DNA of 60,000 nucleotides from NCBI GenBank assembly GCA_914767715.1, contig OU612071.1, forward strand, positions 2,296,001 through 2,356,000, in the 5' to 3' direction. This stretch comes from Membranipora membranacea (Eukaryota; Bryozoa; Gymnolaemata; Cheilostomatida; Membraniporidae). Shown piece by piece: positions 45,191 through 55,759 of this stretch. The position numbers and the translations under genes were made by a program. How positions within the stretch are numbered: the stretch's first letter is position 1; every line of letters begins with the position of its first letter. The notes beneath the pieces were generated by a model. The model was not told the origin of the DNA. It did no database searches and was given only the letters and a program-made list of their open reading frames with translations.

Positions 45191-45860
45191 GATCCTTGTG
45201 CAACAGAGGCAATAAGAGATGCGCCAGCACCAAAGAACACGGGAGAAATGACGTCATTTTTAGGCCTGGCAAACCGGTATAGAAAGTTTGTGGGTAACAT
45301 GTCTACCTTAGCAGCACCACTAAATGAGTTACTTCAGCACAAGCAGAGATGGAAGTGGACAGCTGATCAAGATAAAGATTACAGAGGACACAGTACTGGC
45401 TCACAATGAGCCTAAGGAGAAGATTTATCTAGCTCTGGATGCTTCTCCAGTAGGATAAGGAGCAGTAATAAGATATGGACGAGGCAAACATGAGAGGCCA
45501 ATAGCATTTGCCTCACATACTCTGACAGATGTTGAAAAGAGCTATTCTCAGATTGACAGAGAAGCTCTAGCCATAATATATGATATCAAGAAGTTTCATT
45601 ACTATCTATATGGTATAAAATTTGTATCATACTCGGACAATCAACCACTATGTCATATATTAGGATCTCGAAAGGGGCTTCCCAGCCTTGCAGCTGCAAT
45701 GATTCTCAGATGGGCTATTGGAATAGCGGGCTATACATTCCAGGTGCAACACAGACCAGGTAGCAAGAATGGTTGTGCTGATGCATTGTCACATTTGCCA
45801 CTCAAGAAAACGGAGACGAATCCCGAGATAATCAAATGGACACTGGAAGCTAGATAGTAT
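45191..45860 (+). pseudogene. RT connection and RNase H of Gypsy pol, part 2
   Basis: Reading resumes with the RT thumb/connection block (SFLGLANRYRKFVGNMSTL). After a frame change near 45,370-45,400 comes RNase H: LALDASPVG with the first Asp, IDREALAI with Glu, YSDNQPL with Asp, and NGCADALSHLP with the last Asp. A TAA at about 45,457 and a TAG at 45,856 interrupt it. RNase H would degrade template RNA during reverse transcription. Confidence 0.88.
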
Positions 45861-46970
45861 AATACTGAAGTTCTCGCTTCACTCCCAGTAACAGCTAGAC
45901 AGATTGCACGCCAAACTCGTACAGCTCCCATACTATCCAAAGTAATGCACTGTGTGAAGACTGACTGGCCAGCAGTGTCTGAAGCAACACTGGAAGTTTA
46001 TCATCATGAAAGGAATGAAATAACAATAGAAGATGGCTGCATTCTGTGGGGAAATCGCATTATTATACCCAACAAACTGAGATTTAAACTTCTGGAGGAG
46101 CTTCAACAGGGTCACCAAGGCATTGTGAAGATGAAGGCACTGGCAAGAATTCAATTCCGGTGGCCTAAAATTGATATAGAGATTGAGGCAGAAGTAAGGA
46201 AATGCTCACCATGTCTGCAGAATGCTGAAAGCCCACCTCAACTGTCCAACAACTCATGGGCTTGGCCGGATCGACCATCGACCATGGGTACATATAAAAT
46301 TCGCACAGTTTGAATGAGATTACTACTTTGTCATGGTAGACGCATTCTCAAAGTGGACAGAGGTTATCCTGATGTCAAGAGGTACCAATGCGGAGCCCAC
46401 CGTCGAAGCTCTGAGAATTGTCGTCTCAAGACAAGGGCTATGTGAGGAGATAGTTGCAGACAACGGACCACCTTTTCCTAGCCTGGAATTACAGAAGTTT
46501 CTCCAGAAAAACAGAGTTAAGAGCATTTTCTCAGCACCATTTCATCCATCATCAAACGGAAAGCAGAAAGGTTTATGAAAACATTGAAACGAGGGTTAAA
46601 GATGAGCAACGATAAGTTCTCTAAACTACATCGATTGCATGGATTTTTATTAGTGTACCGCTCAACACCTCATTCTTTGACTGGTCAAACACCCTCAGAA
46701 ATGCTCGTGGGCCGTAGAATTCGCACTAGGCTTGATTTGGTGAGAACGAATATGAGGGCTCGTATCACTCGAGAATCAGGAGGGGTGCAACATCCCCGTG
46801 CCTTTGTTATTGGAGATCCAGGAATAGCTCAAGACTATCGAAAAATTAGGAAACCTGGTTGGTTATCAGGCGTAGTAGTTGCCAAAATGTCACCTGTCAC
46901 GTACAGCATAAGTCGAACTGAGGGGCGAGTTGGTAATTTGGAAAAGACATGTATACGAGGCCTGTGAATT
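45861..46970 (+). pseudogene. Integrase of Gypsy pol
   Basis: The zinc-binding H-H...C-C domain spans about 46,000-46,215 (QQGHQGIVKMKA, then CSPCLQ). The core follows with VDAFSKWTEVI (first Asp) and VADNGPPF (second Asp). The frame shifts by one base near 46,560 between the conserved Asn-Gly and the Ala-Glu-Arg carrying the catalytic Glu, which is intact in the next frame. A frame change near 46,290-46,330 and a TGA at about 46,314 are further lesions. The C-terminal part runs to 46,967 (HSLTGQTPSEMLVGRRIRT, then KVGKPGW-like). Confidence 0.88.
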
Positions 46971-47285
46971 AGATAATTTTGAGGAGGGAAAGGAGATTGA
47001 AGTCAATGATAGAAGAAAATCTCTGTTTCTAAATAACATGTCATCTTCTTCTGTTGTAGATTGGCCAAATTCCAGCAGAGACTACATTAAACGAGATCCG
47101 TGAATCAGAAGAAACTCTCCCACTAGATTCAGCAGTCACCGGTGCCGCTGCCAGTACCGCGGTGGAGGGTCAGGAATTTACTGTGGTGCCAGCTGCCACA
47201 CCAGCTCAACAGATTAGACCACGCCCTACTTTCCTTAAAGACTACGATGTGACTGTTTAGAATCATTGTTGATGAAGTTTTTATA

Positions 47286-47296
47286 GTGTGGGAGAA
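47286..47296 (+). promoter_or_regulatory. Candidate polypurine tract
   Basis: The purine-rich gtgtgggagaa directly precedes the 3' LTR TGTTATG, the expected place of the plus-strand primer. Confidence 0.6.
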
Positions 47297-48630
47297 TGTT
47301 ATGTATTACAGTTTTGTTATTATTCTTTAGTAGTTTCACTTTGTAAAGTTTATATTATCTATTACTTGATTAGTATTTCATTACTGTAAAGTCTCTTTTT
47401 ATTGGCCTATTTTAATCATTCGTCTGCTTCCCTTTTGTTAGTTGTATATTAGATGTTAAACAAAGAAGATGCTTTGGTTACTAAGTTAAGAATATATATT
47501 TATAGACTTTTCGTCAGCCTTCAATACAATCAATGTCTCCAGTCTCATATCACAACTCCAGCACCTCGACTCTGCAGTCACTGAGTGCATATCTAGCTTT
47601 CTCAGTGACAGAGTACAAAGAACTATGGTAGACGGCAATCTATCTCGACCCATCAAGACAAACACTGGTACACCTCAAGGATCCGTTTTAAGTCCTCTTT
47701 TGATTTCCATATATACAGACCGGATAACTTCCGAATTGAGCAATGTTACCATAATCAAGTATGCTGATGACACCTGTATCATTGGCTGCATTTCCAATCA
47801 ACAAGATCTAGACTCATACTTTAACGAGATAGACAGGATTTCTAAGCAATGTTCTGATTATGATCTTTTATTGAATGCCAGCAAAACTCAGGAAATGTTA
47901 TTTTCTACTCAACGAACTATGCCCCATACCCTTCCTATTGTTTTAAATGGTGAAAGCATTACTATGTGTGACAAAGTCACTTATCTTGGTATTATGTTAG
48001 ATCAAAAGCTGCGCTTTGAAGAACACATTCAGTCTGTTGTGAGTAAAGCTGAGCAGCGAATGTATATTGTCAGGAATTTTGTACATCTTAGCACCATACC
48101 CCTTGCCACTATGTTATTTAAAAGTTTTATTGTTTCCCTGCTCACTTATTGTTTACCAGTATTATACACTACTATTTTTGCTACAGACAAGAAACGTTTG
48201 AGCAAGTTATTTGATCAGGCCTCAAGGCTCAAACTCCAAGAAGATGATCTCGACAGCCTCATGACTAAGCGTACCAAAACACTTGCCTCTGATATATCCA
48301 TGACGATGACCACTTTGTGAACAAGTTTCTTGCTAAATGCCCCTCAGGCAGGTATCGAACAATTAAACACAGAAGTGCCTTTGGTAAAGACTGTTTTTTG
48401 AGGCATGCTATCCATATTTTAAATGATATTCTCTTTTAATCATTCATCAGTGTTTAATCTTATTTTTCCTTGTATGAGCTGGCTCCTTTTCAGTATGAAC
48501 ACCCTTATCTCGCAACATATTATTTTATGTTAGTGATAGAATACAATCAATCAATCAATCAAATAATCTTGTTAGCTTAGGGTTTTAAAGCTAGCACAAC
48601 CAAATAGATGTCCAATCCATGTACAGCTCA
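47297..48630 (+). repeat. 3' LTR, interrupted by a LINE
   Basis: LTR sequence is at 47,297-47,494 and 48,562-48,630 and equals the 5' LTR when joined. The missing junction falls within aagaataaataaac of the intact LTR. The right target duplication GTTGG follows at 48,631-48,635. Confidence 0.9.
47495..48561 (+). mobile_element. 5'-truncated LINE inserted in the 3' LTR
   Basis: The insert starts inside the RT at motif A (DFSSAFNTIN at 47,505) and stays open to 48,320: TNTGTPQGSVLSPLL is motif B, IKYADDTCII holds the catalytic YADD, and LLNASKTQEMLF then TYLGIMLDQKLRF are the later blocks. About 815 nt of uninterrupted RT after truncation suggests a young insertion. Non-coding sequence follows and then an (AATC)n tail (aatcaatcaatcaatcaa), a typical LINE 3' end. 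A possible 4-nt duplication (aata) flanks it. It is a different family from the array LINE. Confidence 0.9.
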
Positions 48631-48635
48631 GTTGG

Positions 48636-49384
48636 TACAAAGGTATTATATGATTTCTCAGTACGAAATATGATAGTAGTCTGTTTGCCGCTACGTGAGT
48701 GACTGGTTTCTGGCTAAGACATGTTATTTATACCTTTGTATTCCTATCACACCTGAAAATGGGAGTTGCCTTCATTTATGTGTGGTGGGGCAACTCAAAA
48801 GTAAATTATATGATGCCTATTAGAATTTGACTAATATTCAATATAGCATTGTGAAATCTGTTGAATATTAATTGAAGCTGTTCTGAGTACGACAAAAACC
48901 TATTTCAGTAATTGATTCAATGTATAGAAAGTGCATTAGATCAGGGAAGGTGGGATACATAGAGATTGCACTTAACTTGTCACGTGATTTTTGTATCTAC
49001 AATCGTAGGTACTGTTGAAAAGTTGTCTTCTCATGATTACATAATGATTAATGACAAGGGAGGTAATTATATATGAAGAATTCAGTGGAAAAAAAAAATT
49101 TACATAAGATTTGCATCTTTATTGAACATGGATGAAAATGATTTATGTTTAAAAACATATTTATGATATTTAAACGCCTATTTAGTCATAAGTAAAACTA
49201 TACATCTGAAAGAAAGGTGGCGTTTTCCGCCCCATTATCTTTGTAAATATTCAAGTTTTGGTATAAGTTAATACCATAAACATATGAATACTCTAGACTG
49301 GAAATTGTTGGCTATTTGATACAGGCTCAGTGTCCTCTCTAATTCAGTGACGCGACGTCACTGCGCTCACTTTTTCTCTGTAGT
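48636..49384. other. No gene seen
   Basis: AT-rich sequence to the right of the Gypsy element. There is no supported exon and no partner repeat in the window. Confidence 0.4.
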
Positions 49385-49590
49385 GCACAGGTCAGAATAG
49401 GAGTTATCTCCACATAAATGTAAACTATGAATAAAAGACCTTCTTATTTCTAAATATGACCACTACAACTGGGTAAAACCGGTGAATTTTACAGAACATT
49501 TACAAATTAAGTAAAAATGTGATCAGTATACCGTGCCATCAAATATTGTGTGTGCCATAACAACTTATGCTATAGCATGTTTCTGGTCTT
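49385..49590 (-). repeat. Dispersed repeat, copy B (inverted partner at 24.0-24.2 kb)
   Basis: This is the reverse-complement relative of 24,010-24,225, with shared words such as gaccactacaactgggta and ggtgaattttacagaac. Confidence 0.7.
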
Positions 49591-51810
49591 AACATTTGTA
49601 TGAAAAATGGAGCGTCAACTTTTCAAAGTTCAAGGTTCATCACATTATTTGATCTTTACCGGTGATATCTATAACACTAGTTTGTTCCCTCGGAGGACGG
49701 TGGTGGTGGAGGGATATATTTAAATTTGTGTATCAAACCAGTTTGTACCTTTGTATAGTCTATATTGAGCCAAGATCTAAAAGATTGTCCAGGGACTAAA
49801 GTCTGCAACATGCTGCTGGCGAGAGTGTGGCTTTGTCTGATTCAAATTTTATAAGGTGGAAAACTCGCAAGATTTTACTTCTGTCTGCCACCTCCTCATA
49901 TATTATCAGGGAATATCAATTTTGTAAATCCTCAATGTATAATGTCATTGGTAACTTTGCAAACACCTCATCATATTCTTTTTTTTCTATTATGCGCTAG
50001 GTCTTATTTAACCACCCTATTTAACGGGCCCCCTTAAGCTAGAGTGGCTTGTGTGGGGTACCCTTGCCGCCATAATTTGATAAGGGAAGTAATATTTTTG
50101 GATATTTTTTTGAATACTTAATATGCTAAATTTAAAATTTAATAGAAGGTTTTATCCTGTAGGGTTATCTTAAGAGGCAGAGGGTGGGTTTTTCTTTATA
50201 CGTAAATTCTTTTGCACATTTTCAGTTGAACTGAATTACTGGAGAACTTCGCTCCCACACCATATTAACCCTTCATACATGCATCGATAGAATAAAACTA
50301 TCTCGCAGGGGTGTCCGAAGGTCAATGTAGTTGCGCGGATATTCTGTACTGGTTTGGCATAAACTGATAGGAAAACGGTTCTGATTAATGGTCAGAAAAA
50401 TTATTGGCTGATTGTGATAATACTATAAGACGGTGCAGCAGCATATGGAATTCCATGTTGATAATTGCCAGGATTAAATGTGTATAGGGTATATATTTAT
50501 GATGTCCGTGAGGTTGTGACTGCGACATAAATAATAAATATAAATTGAAACCGTCTACATAATATTGACATAATAGGTTCGAGTTTAAATCAGGATAGAT
50601 AATAACCCTTTAAACATGAGAATTAGTCTGTTTGAATATTCTATATTTAGAATATTCGAAATTAGTAGGCATTGTACATCCATTATGTTAGCAGACAGCT
50701 TTGGATTGACTTTACAAGGGTTGTCCACTCATTAGATAGTATTACTGGGTTCGCTATATTGAGAATAGCCTCGAAACTACCTCACTCAAACCTTCACAAT
50801 ATGATTGTGCTTTCTGAATACTAGTTGAGTGATAACAAAGAATAGTTATATAATCATGAGAACTTTTCACTGTACACTGTATATTAGAAGCACTAGTCAC
50901 ACAGGATGGAGTGCTGCTGTAGATGCAGGGAACAATCAGGCCATTTCCAAACGATTTGACTATGAGACGAAGATTCCTCTGCTACTTTAGAACAGCCTCA
51001 TCAAACTAAATTTTGGTAAGATATACAACCACAACAAAAGGCAATTAGTTGTGAAAGACAATACTATTTATCAAAGTGTGTCAAGTGTTACAATATGTGT
51101 ACAGAACTAAGACTATAACATCCGGAAGGAACATTTACAGGGAACAATTACACAGAATTCCAGGGTAACCTAAGTACAGTGAAAAGGCTATAGCACAGAC
51201 AGCACTGACAGAATATAAAGCTTCTGCATGTTCCTTGTTGAACTCCCCAGCTTGGGTCGATGAGGTTGTTAAAAAGCTCCTTGAATGCCTAGTACAAAGT
51301 AGGTATAAGATATTTATCATACTAGCATGTCCTTATCACTGGCTGACTGACTGAACTTATCACACAGAAATAAAACTGCCACATCATGTTGAAGCCATAC
51401 GATGTGATTTGAGAAATTATTTGGCAAAATGTCAAAACATTGCTATGACTGTAAATCTTGGCATCATAACAAATGTCATAATATGTGTTAGTACCCAGGC
51501 AGTATTTCTGTTTATAAGACCTGTCAATAAACCAACTTGAAATGTTTGTTATTTATGTTTGAAATGGCATGTATTTGGTAAGATGATGGCATGTTTTAAA
51601 ATTTGACAGTGGCCTGTTAATCCAGTTATTGGCATGATATCATTACAACCCAACACCTTACCAGGAGTTACAAAAGCATAGTGTGTGAAGAGTAGTAATT
51701 ATTGCTCCTCAAAAAAATGCATATGTACCTGTACACAAGAACTAATAAATCACATGAATAGTGTGACAAAGGGGGCAACCCCGCGGAGTAAAAAATCCAT
51801 AAATAATTAC
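49591..51810. other. No gene seen
   Basis: AT-rich sequence. The minus-strand ORF at 51,135-51,320 has an acceptor-like tttgtactag nearby but no recognisable domain, so I do not call it an exon of the CAP gene. Confidence 0.4.
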
Positions 51811-51976
51811 CTGAGCTAGTGCTGGGCATAGTCTTGAGCGAGGACACACAACTCTGGGTTAAGCTTCAGTTTTGATACTCCATGTTTCTTTCTTTTATCA
51901 TTATGAGGTTCTAAACAATCTGCAGCAAATTTTTCACCAGTCATGTCTGCAGGTGTCACTCTCTCGATAGCAGGGG
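51811..51976 (-). CDS. CAP/SCP (GAPR-1-like) domain exon, possibly frameshifted
   Basis: This minus-strand block lies between an acceptor (ttattttgcag) and a donor (CTCAG/gtaatt). It encodes FAADCLEPHNDKRKKHGVSK then LKLNPELCVLAQDYAQH. This is the first helix region of CAP-superfamily proteins, with the conserved HN-x-x-R-x-x-HG-x-x-x-L pattern; the His is one of the usual cavity residues. At its end the frame meets TAG just after AQH. One extra C would restore the Leu-Ala usual there and keep the frame open to the donor, so this is a one-base lesion or a sequencing error. I could not find the other exons. CAP proteins are secreted or Golgi-associated. Confidence 0.6.
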
Positions 51977-52669
51977 CTGCAAAATAAAAAAGCAACCTCA
52001 ATGATAACTGTCAGCAGTTATCACACCCGGAAACATAATATTATTATTTAATTGAATAAGAGTTGATCCCCGACTTCGCAAGACCTTCTGATGTTTCCAT
52101 GCCAGGTAACGTCAGAAAAACAAAAACTCAACCTACAACAGTAGAAGACAACCAAACAAAGCTCCATGAAATATGAAAATTGTTCATCCTGACACCAGAG
52201 TACTCAACAAATTGTAAAAAGCTTACTAGTGTGGCCCTGAGTTGAATAGTGTAATTTATGATTGCCAAGTATTTACTCACCCTTTTCAATTTGGCTAGTA
52301 AATCCAGTGCTAGCTGACATTAATGTGTCAGTCCCATCCTAGCTAAACTTAGCCCTAGCTAGTATTTACTCGATCAGAATATTGTTATGACTGTATCTAT
52401 GGGACTCATCAATGTTCTGTAACCTGCATAACTTCAAGCTCCTGCTATATGTTACAGCTTGCATGTGTACACAGTTATCTAGGGACGTTGGACACCGCCC
52501 TAAAACCTGAGCTATCAGTACCAGCTTGTATGAATGACTTTCATACAAACTATTCACCCTCTGAATGCAATGTCGTAACTAGCGACCCTAGGGAAGTAAT
52601 CATAAGCTAGAGTCCAGTTCAGCTAGCTTGTAGGTGACTTTATGTTAGCTATCACCAAATTGTGGCTAG
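51977..52669. other. No gene seen
   Basis: Probably intron or intergenic sequence upstream (in minus-strand sense) of the CAP exon. Several copies of the short word agctag are scattered in it. Confidence 0.4.
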
Positions 52670-52673
52670 TTAA

Positions 52674-53170
52674 AGACTACGGAAGGACCACAGCAATAAA
52701 TAGTCTGACAGCTAGTTCTGCAGTAATAATGCAACATTTTCACATTTAGAACATTCAGAGCACTTGTGGATAAAAATTATGTGTAGTGTTAGATGTTGTC
52801 CTCCCTTCTCCCTAGTGCTGCGTCAACATCATAAGCTTACACTTCAAAATACATTTAATTGCAATTCTTTCCCACATAAGTTCAGAATAAATATAGTTCT
52901 ATTGTCAGGAGACATTTAACAACAGTAGATAACTTCATTTGATAATTTTTTCAGTTGTCTCAAGTAGATAGAAGTATTAGCTCATCAGGTTGGCACAGCA
53001 CTAGGGCGCATAAATACCTCGTAGCTCTAAGACGAAAAGGGAGGACAATCCCTAACACTACGCATAATTTTTACCCAGAAATGCTCTGAATTTTCTAAAT
53101 GATGAAGTATTGCACAATTACTGCAGAACTAGCTGCCGGACTATATATTGCTGTGGTCCTTCCGTAGTCT
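52674..53170. mobile_element. 497-bp MITE with long TIRs and TTAA target duplications
   Basis: The left end AGACTACGGAAGGACCACAG pairs with the right end CTGTGGTCCTTCCGTAGTCT. Pairing continues, with mismatches, for about 150 nt on each side (for example attatgtgtagtgttag against ctaacactacgcataat). TTAA flanks both ends (52,670-52,673 and 53,171-53,174), matching piggyBac- or Kolobok-type target duplications. There is no coding sequence. Confidence 0.88.
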
Positions 53171-53324
53171 TTAAGTTGAGAGCCTTTATGAAGTAAAGAG
53201 AATGAGCGAATTTTAGCTGGTTATTAAAAACTTTTTTTCAAGCATGAGCAAAAACATCTTTTTTCTACTGGTACGCCACATGTAGTTACCTTCATGGTTA
53301 GGGGATAGTGCGATGGGACAATCA

Positions 53325-53415
53325 CGTCATCGCCCAAGCGGTATGCACATGGTTTATTCATTACATAATATTACAATGATTGATTTGGTGGAAGTCGTGG
53401 GTTCGAGTCCTACTT
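53325..53415 (+). other. tRNA-like SINE head
   Basis: An A-box-like cgcccaagcggta and a B-box gggttcgagtcc, about 65 nt apart, suggest a pol III promoter derived from a tRNA of the Leu/Ser type. The T-arm can pair (gtggg with cctac, one G-U). A complete cloverleaf is not convincing, so a SINE or pseudo-tRNA is more likely than a working tRNA gene. Confidence 0.45.
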
Positions 53416-55019
53416 GAGGAGCTTTCATGATGTATCAACCAGCCCCCAGCGCCCCAGATGTACCAACATACACTTACCTTCATGCGTTGTAAAACACATA
53501 ATTTAGATGAATATTGTCTATTGGCAGTGCTGTCAATGACACAACATCACAGAAAAACTAACTTAGATATCAAAAGTCTGCTTGAGAGAAAGTTTTTATC
53601 GCCGAATCGTTTCAGTACTCCTCAGTAATGTCCATTACTGAATATACTAGTCACCACTGCACACTATTTTATGGCGCTGCCAGTACTTTTATAATTAAGG
53701 CAGCATTGTATTGTAAGATTGTATCAAATAACTTTTAAGAATTCAAGAAAGCAGCTCTATACTATATTTATGTTAGCTTCTTTCGTTGACAAAATTTCTT
53801 TCTTAACATTATTGTTTACGAATAGCCTCAATCAAGTTCTTAATACAATATAAATTTACATAGTCTACAATATATATTATAGTATAACCCATTCTTTCAT
53901 AGTTATAAACTGTAAATGTTTTTACTAAGACTGTCACAATTAGCATTTCTGTGTAAAGGTTGGCATCACATCAATGATGAAGGAACATACACATCAAGGC
54001 TTGATTTAGTATTTATTGTGTTTCCCTTTGTATTGATTGTTTAGTGCAGGGACATATTGAAATATTGAGTTAAAATAAGACTTAGATTTAGACTAAGTTC
54101 CTCACAAGAGCTGAAGGGGGTTACAAATAAATGCCACCATGCTGTTTCTAAACGGGGAACAGGGAAGGATTGATGGATGTTAGCTACAACTGAACACAAT
54201 TTGTGTACTGATATCAGTTTACAGAAAATAGGGAGGGTAACTATCAACGGATATAGATACGACTTTGAGGTGAACATTAGTTCAAACTTAGACAATGCTT
54301 GAAAAGACTAAGGCAAAAACTGAACCCTGAGATCAACTTCTAAACCCGAAATATCCACCTGACATTGAACTTGTGAAGCTGCGTCAACACTCATTCCGAC
54401 CGCTAAACTTCAGTCTTATAATGCGCTCAATCCAAAGACACAGCATCTCGATTTGTAATGTCATTGCTACAGATGATCGAGACAGCGATTCTTTGGTCAT
54501 ACCACCCTTTAGGAGCAGCCAAGTCGACATGAGTTAAAACTTCAGATTGACTACATCTCCGGGTTGATTTGTCGAATACAGACTTAAAAGAGGGTTTGTG
54601 AGTGCTACTGGTCACAGAGAGCTTAACCAAGGTCAGACTAGTGTTAGATCTCAACCTGCCATCTCTGCAAGGCAAGGTAAGACAAAGAAGAAAGAAATCA
54701 CTAACCCGAATTCAGTCTTAAATTATAAGAGTGTGTCTTACCCGTAAGATTCAGTATATCAGCAGAAGTCTAACGTGAGCAGAGACAGCAACCCAACAAG
54801 GTATGTGGAATTCTCTAGCTAACTTTATATTGAACAGGCGTAGCTTACTTTTTATCTTTGGCTCTTAGCCTGTACTCTTCTCAAGTTAAACACTGATATT
54901 AAGGGTGTCATATGAGTGCCCGAAGTTTTTTTTATCACTTTTTTGTCATCAAGCTCATCTTGAAAAGATGTTGTACATGATGTGACATAAAAACAAAGAG
55001 GAAATAATAAGTGTATTAA
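53416..55019. other. No gene seen
   Basis: AT-rich sequence. The minus-strand ORFs at 54,041-54,295 and 54,427-54,675 have no recognisable motifs. Confidence 0.4.
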
Positions 55020-55022
55020 AAA

Positions 55023-55238
55023 TCATATAGATTGGTATATATGTTTGATGAGCATTGTTTTAAAGTGTGTAAACTTGTCAACTGATCTGATATGGTAAGG
55101 TAAGCCATTGAATTTGCTTGCAACTACATGATTTAGGTTGTCAAAAGGGACTTTTATAAGTTTATCATCCCGTTTAGGAAATCTATAATCTACATTTACA
55201 ATGAAATCAGAAATGCATTGAGGTGACAAATTATACAT
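55023..55238 (-). pseudogene. LINE ORF2 C-terminal relic
   Basis: The minus-strand ORF reads VDYRFPKRDDKLIKVPFDN, then FNGLPYHIRSVDKFTHFKTM and a basic end. The pattern N-x-LP-x-x-IR-x-x-x-x-x-x-x-FK is common at the C-terminal end of LINE reverse transcriptases. No RT core was seen above it, so this is a short relic. Confidence 0.55.
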
Positions 55239-55643
55239 AACTTACAAATTATAGATGAGACTTACTGAAGTTATGTGGCTATAGGGCGAGTATATTTTTA
55301 TGATACACCAGCGAGAAGAGCTAATTTGATATCAGCAGATAAGCTGTATCAGCAGTAACATGGTAATTGTGTTGACACTGTGACCAATATTGAACAAAAT
55401 GAAGGTAATACTCCCAGCCCAGGGTTGGCTGATAGCTCAGGCACGGAGGGGGGGCCTTCGATTTATTAAAACTACCACTGCCGTGTCGAGATTTACTATT
55501 ACTCACGCTTGTAGGGACTAGTTTTCTTGTGAACCTTGAGTGTACAAATTTGTCAAAATGTTTGAGTGTGTTAATATAATTGTATTTGCTAATTAAAATT
55601 GAATTAAAATACACCATGTTACAGTGCAAAATAATTGCTGACA

Positions 55644-55685
<42 letters not shown>

Positions 55686-55746
55686 CACCACCACCACCAC
55701 CACCACCAAAACCACCACCACCACTACTACTACTACTACTACATAC
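55644..55746 (+). repeat. Compound (CTA)n/(CCA)n microsatellite
   Basis: A ~100-nt trinucleotide tract goes from CTA repeats to CCA repeats and back to CTA. It creates artificial Tyr-, His-, Pro- or Gly/Ser-rich ORFs on both strands. Confidence 0.97.
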
Positions 55747-55759
55747 TAAAAGATCCATT

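Larger units (their letters stand above)
38203..48630 (+). mobile_element. Ty3/Gypsy LTR retrotransposon, degenerate and twice interrupted
   Basis: The element has LTRs at both ends and 5-bp target duplications GTTGG (38,198-38,202 and 48,631-48,635). The order gag, protease, RT, RNase H, integrase is that of Ty3/Gypsy. Two later insertions sit inside it: a 4.4 kb inverted-repeat element in the RT (40,788-45,190) and a truncated LINE in the 3' LTR (about 47,495-48,561). Without them it would be roughly 5 kb. The LTRs differ at many positions (clearly above 5% by eye), so it is old. Many stops and frameshifts make it inactive. No envelope gene was seen. Confidence 0.95.

Noticed and set aside
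53325-53415. Functional tRNA gene
   Set aside because: A- and B-boxes are present, but the acceptor and anticodon stems do not form convincingly.
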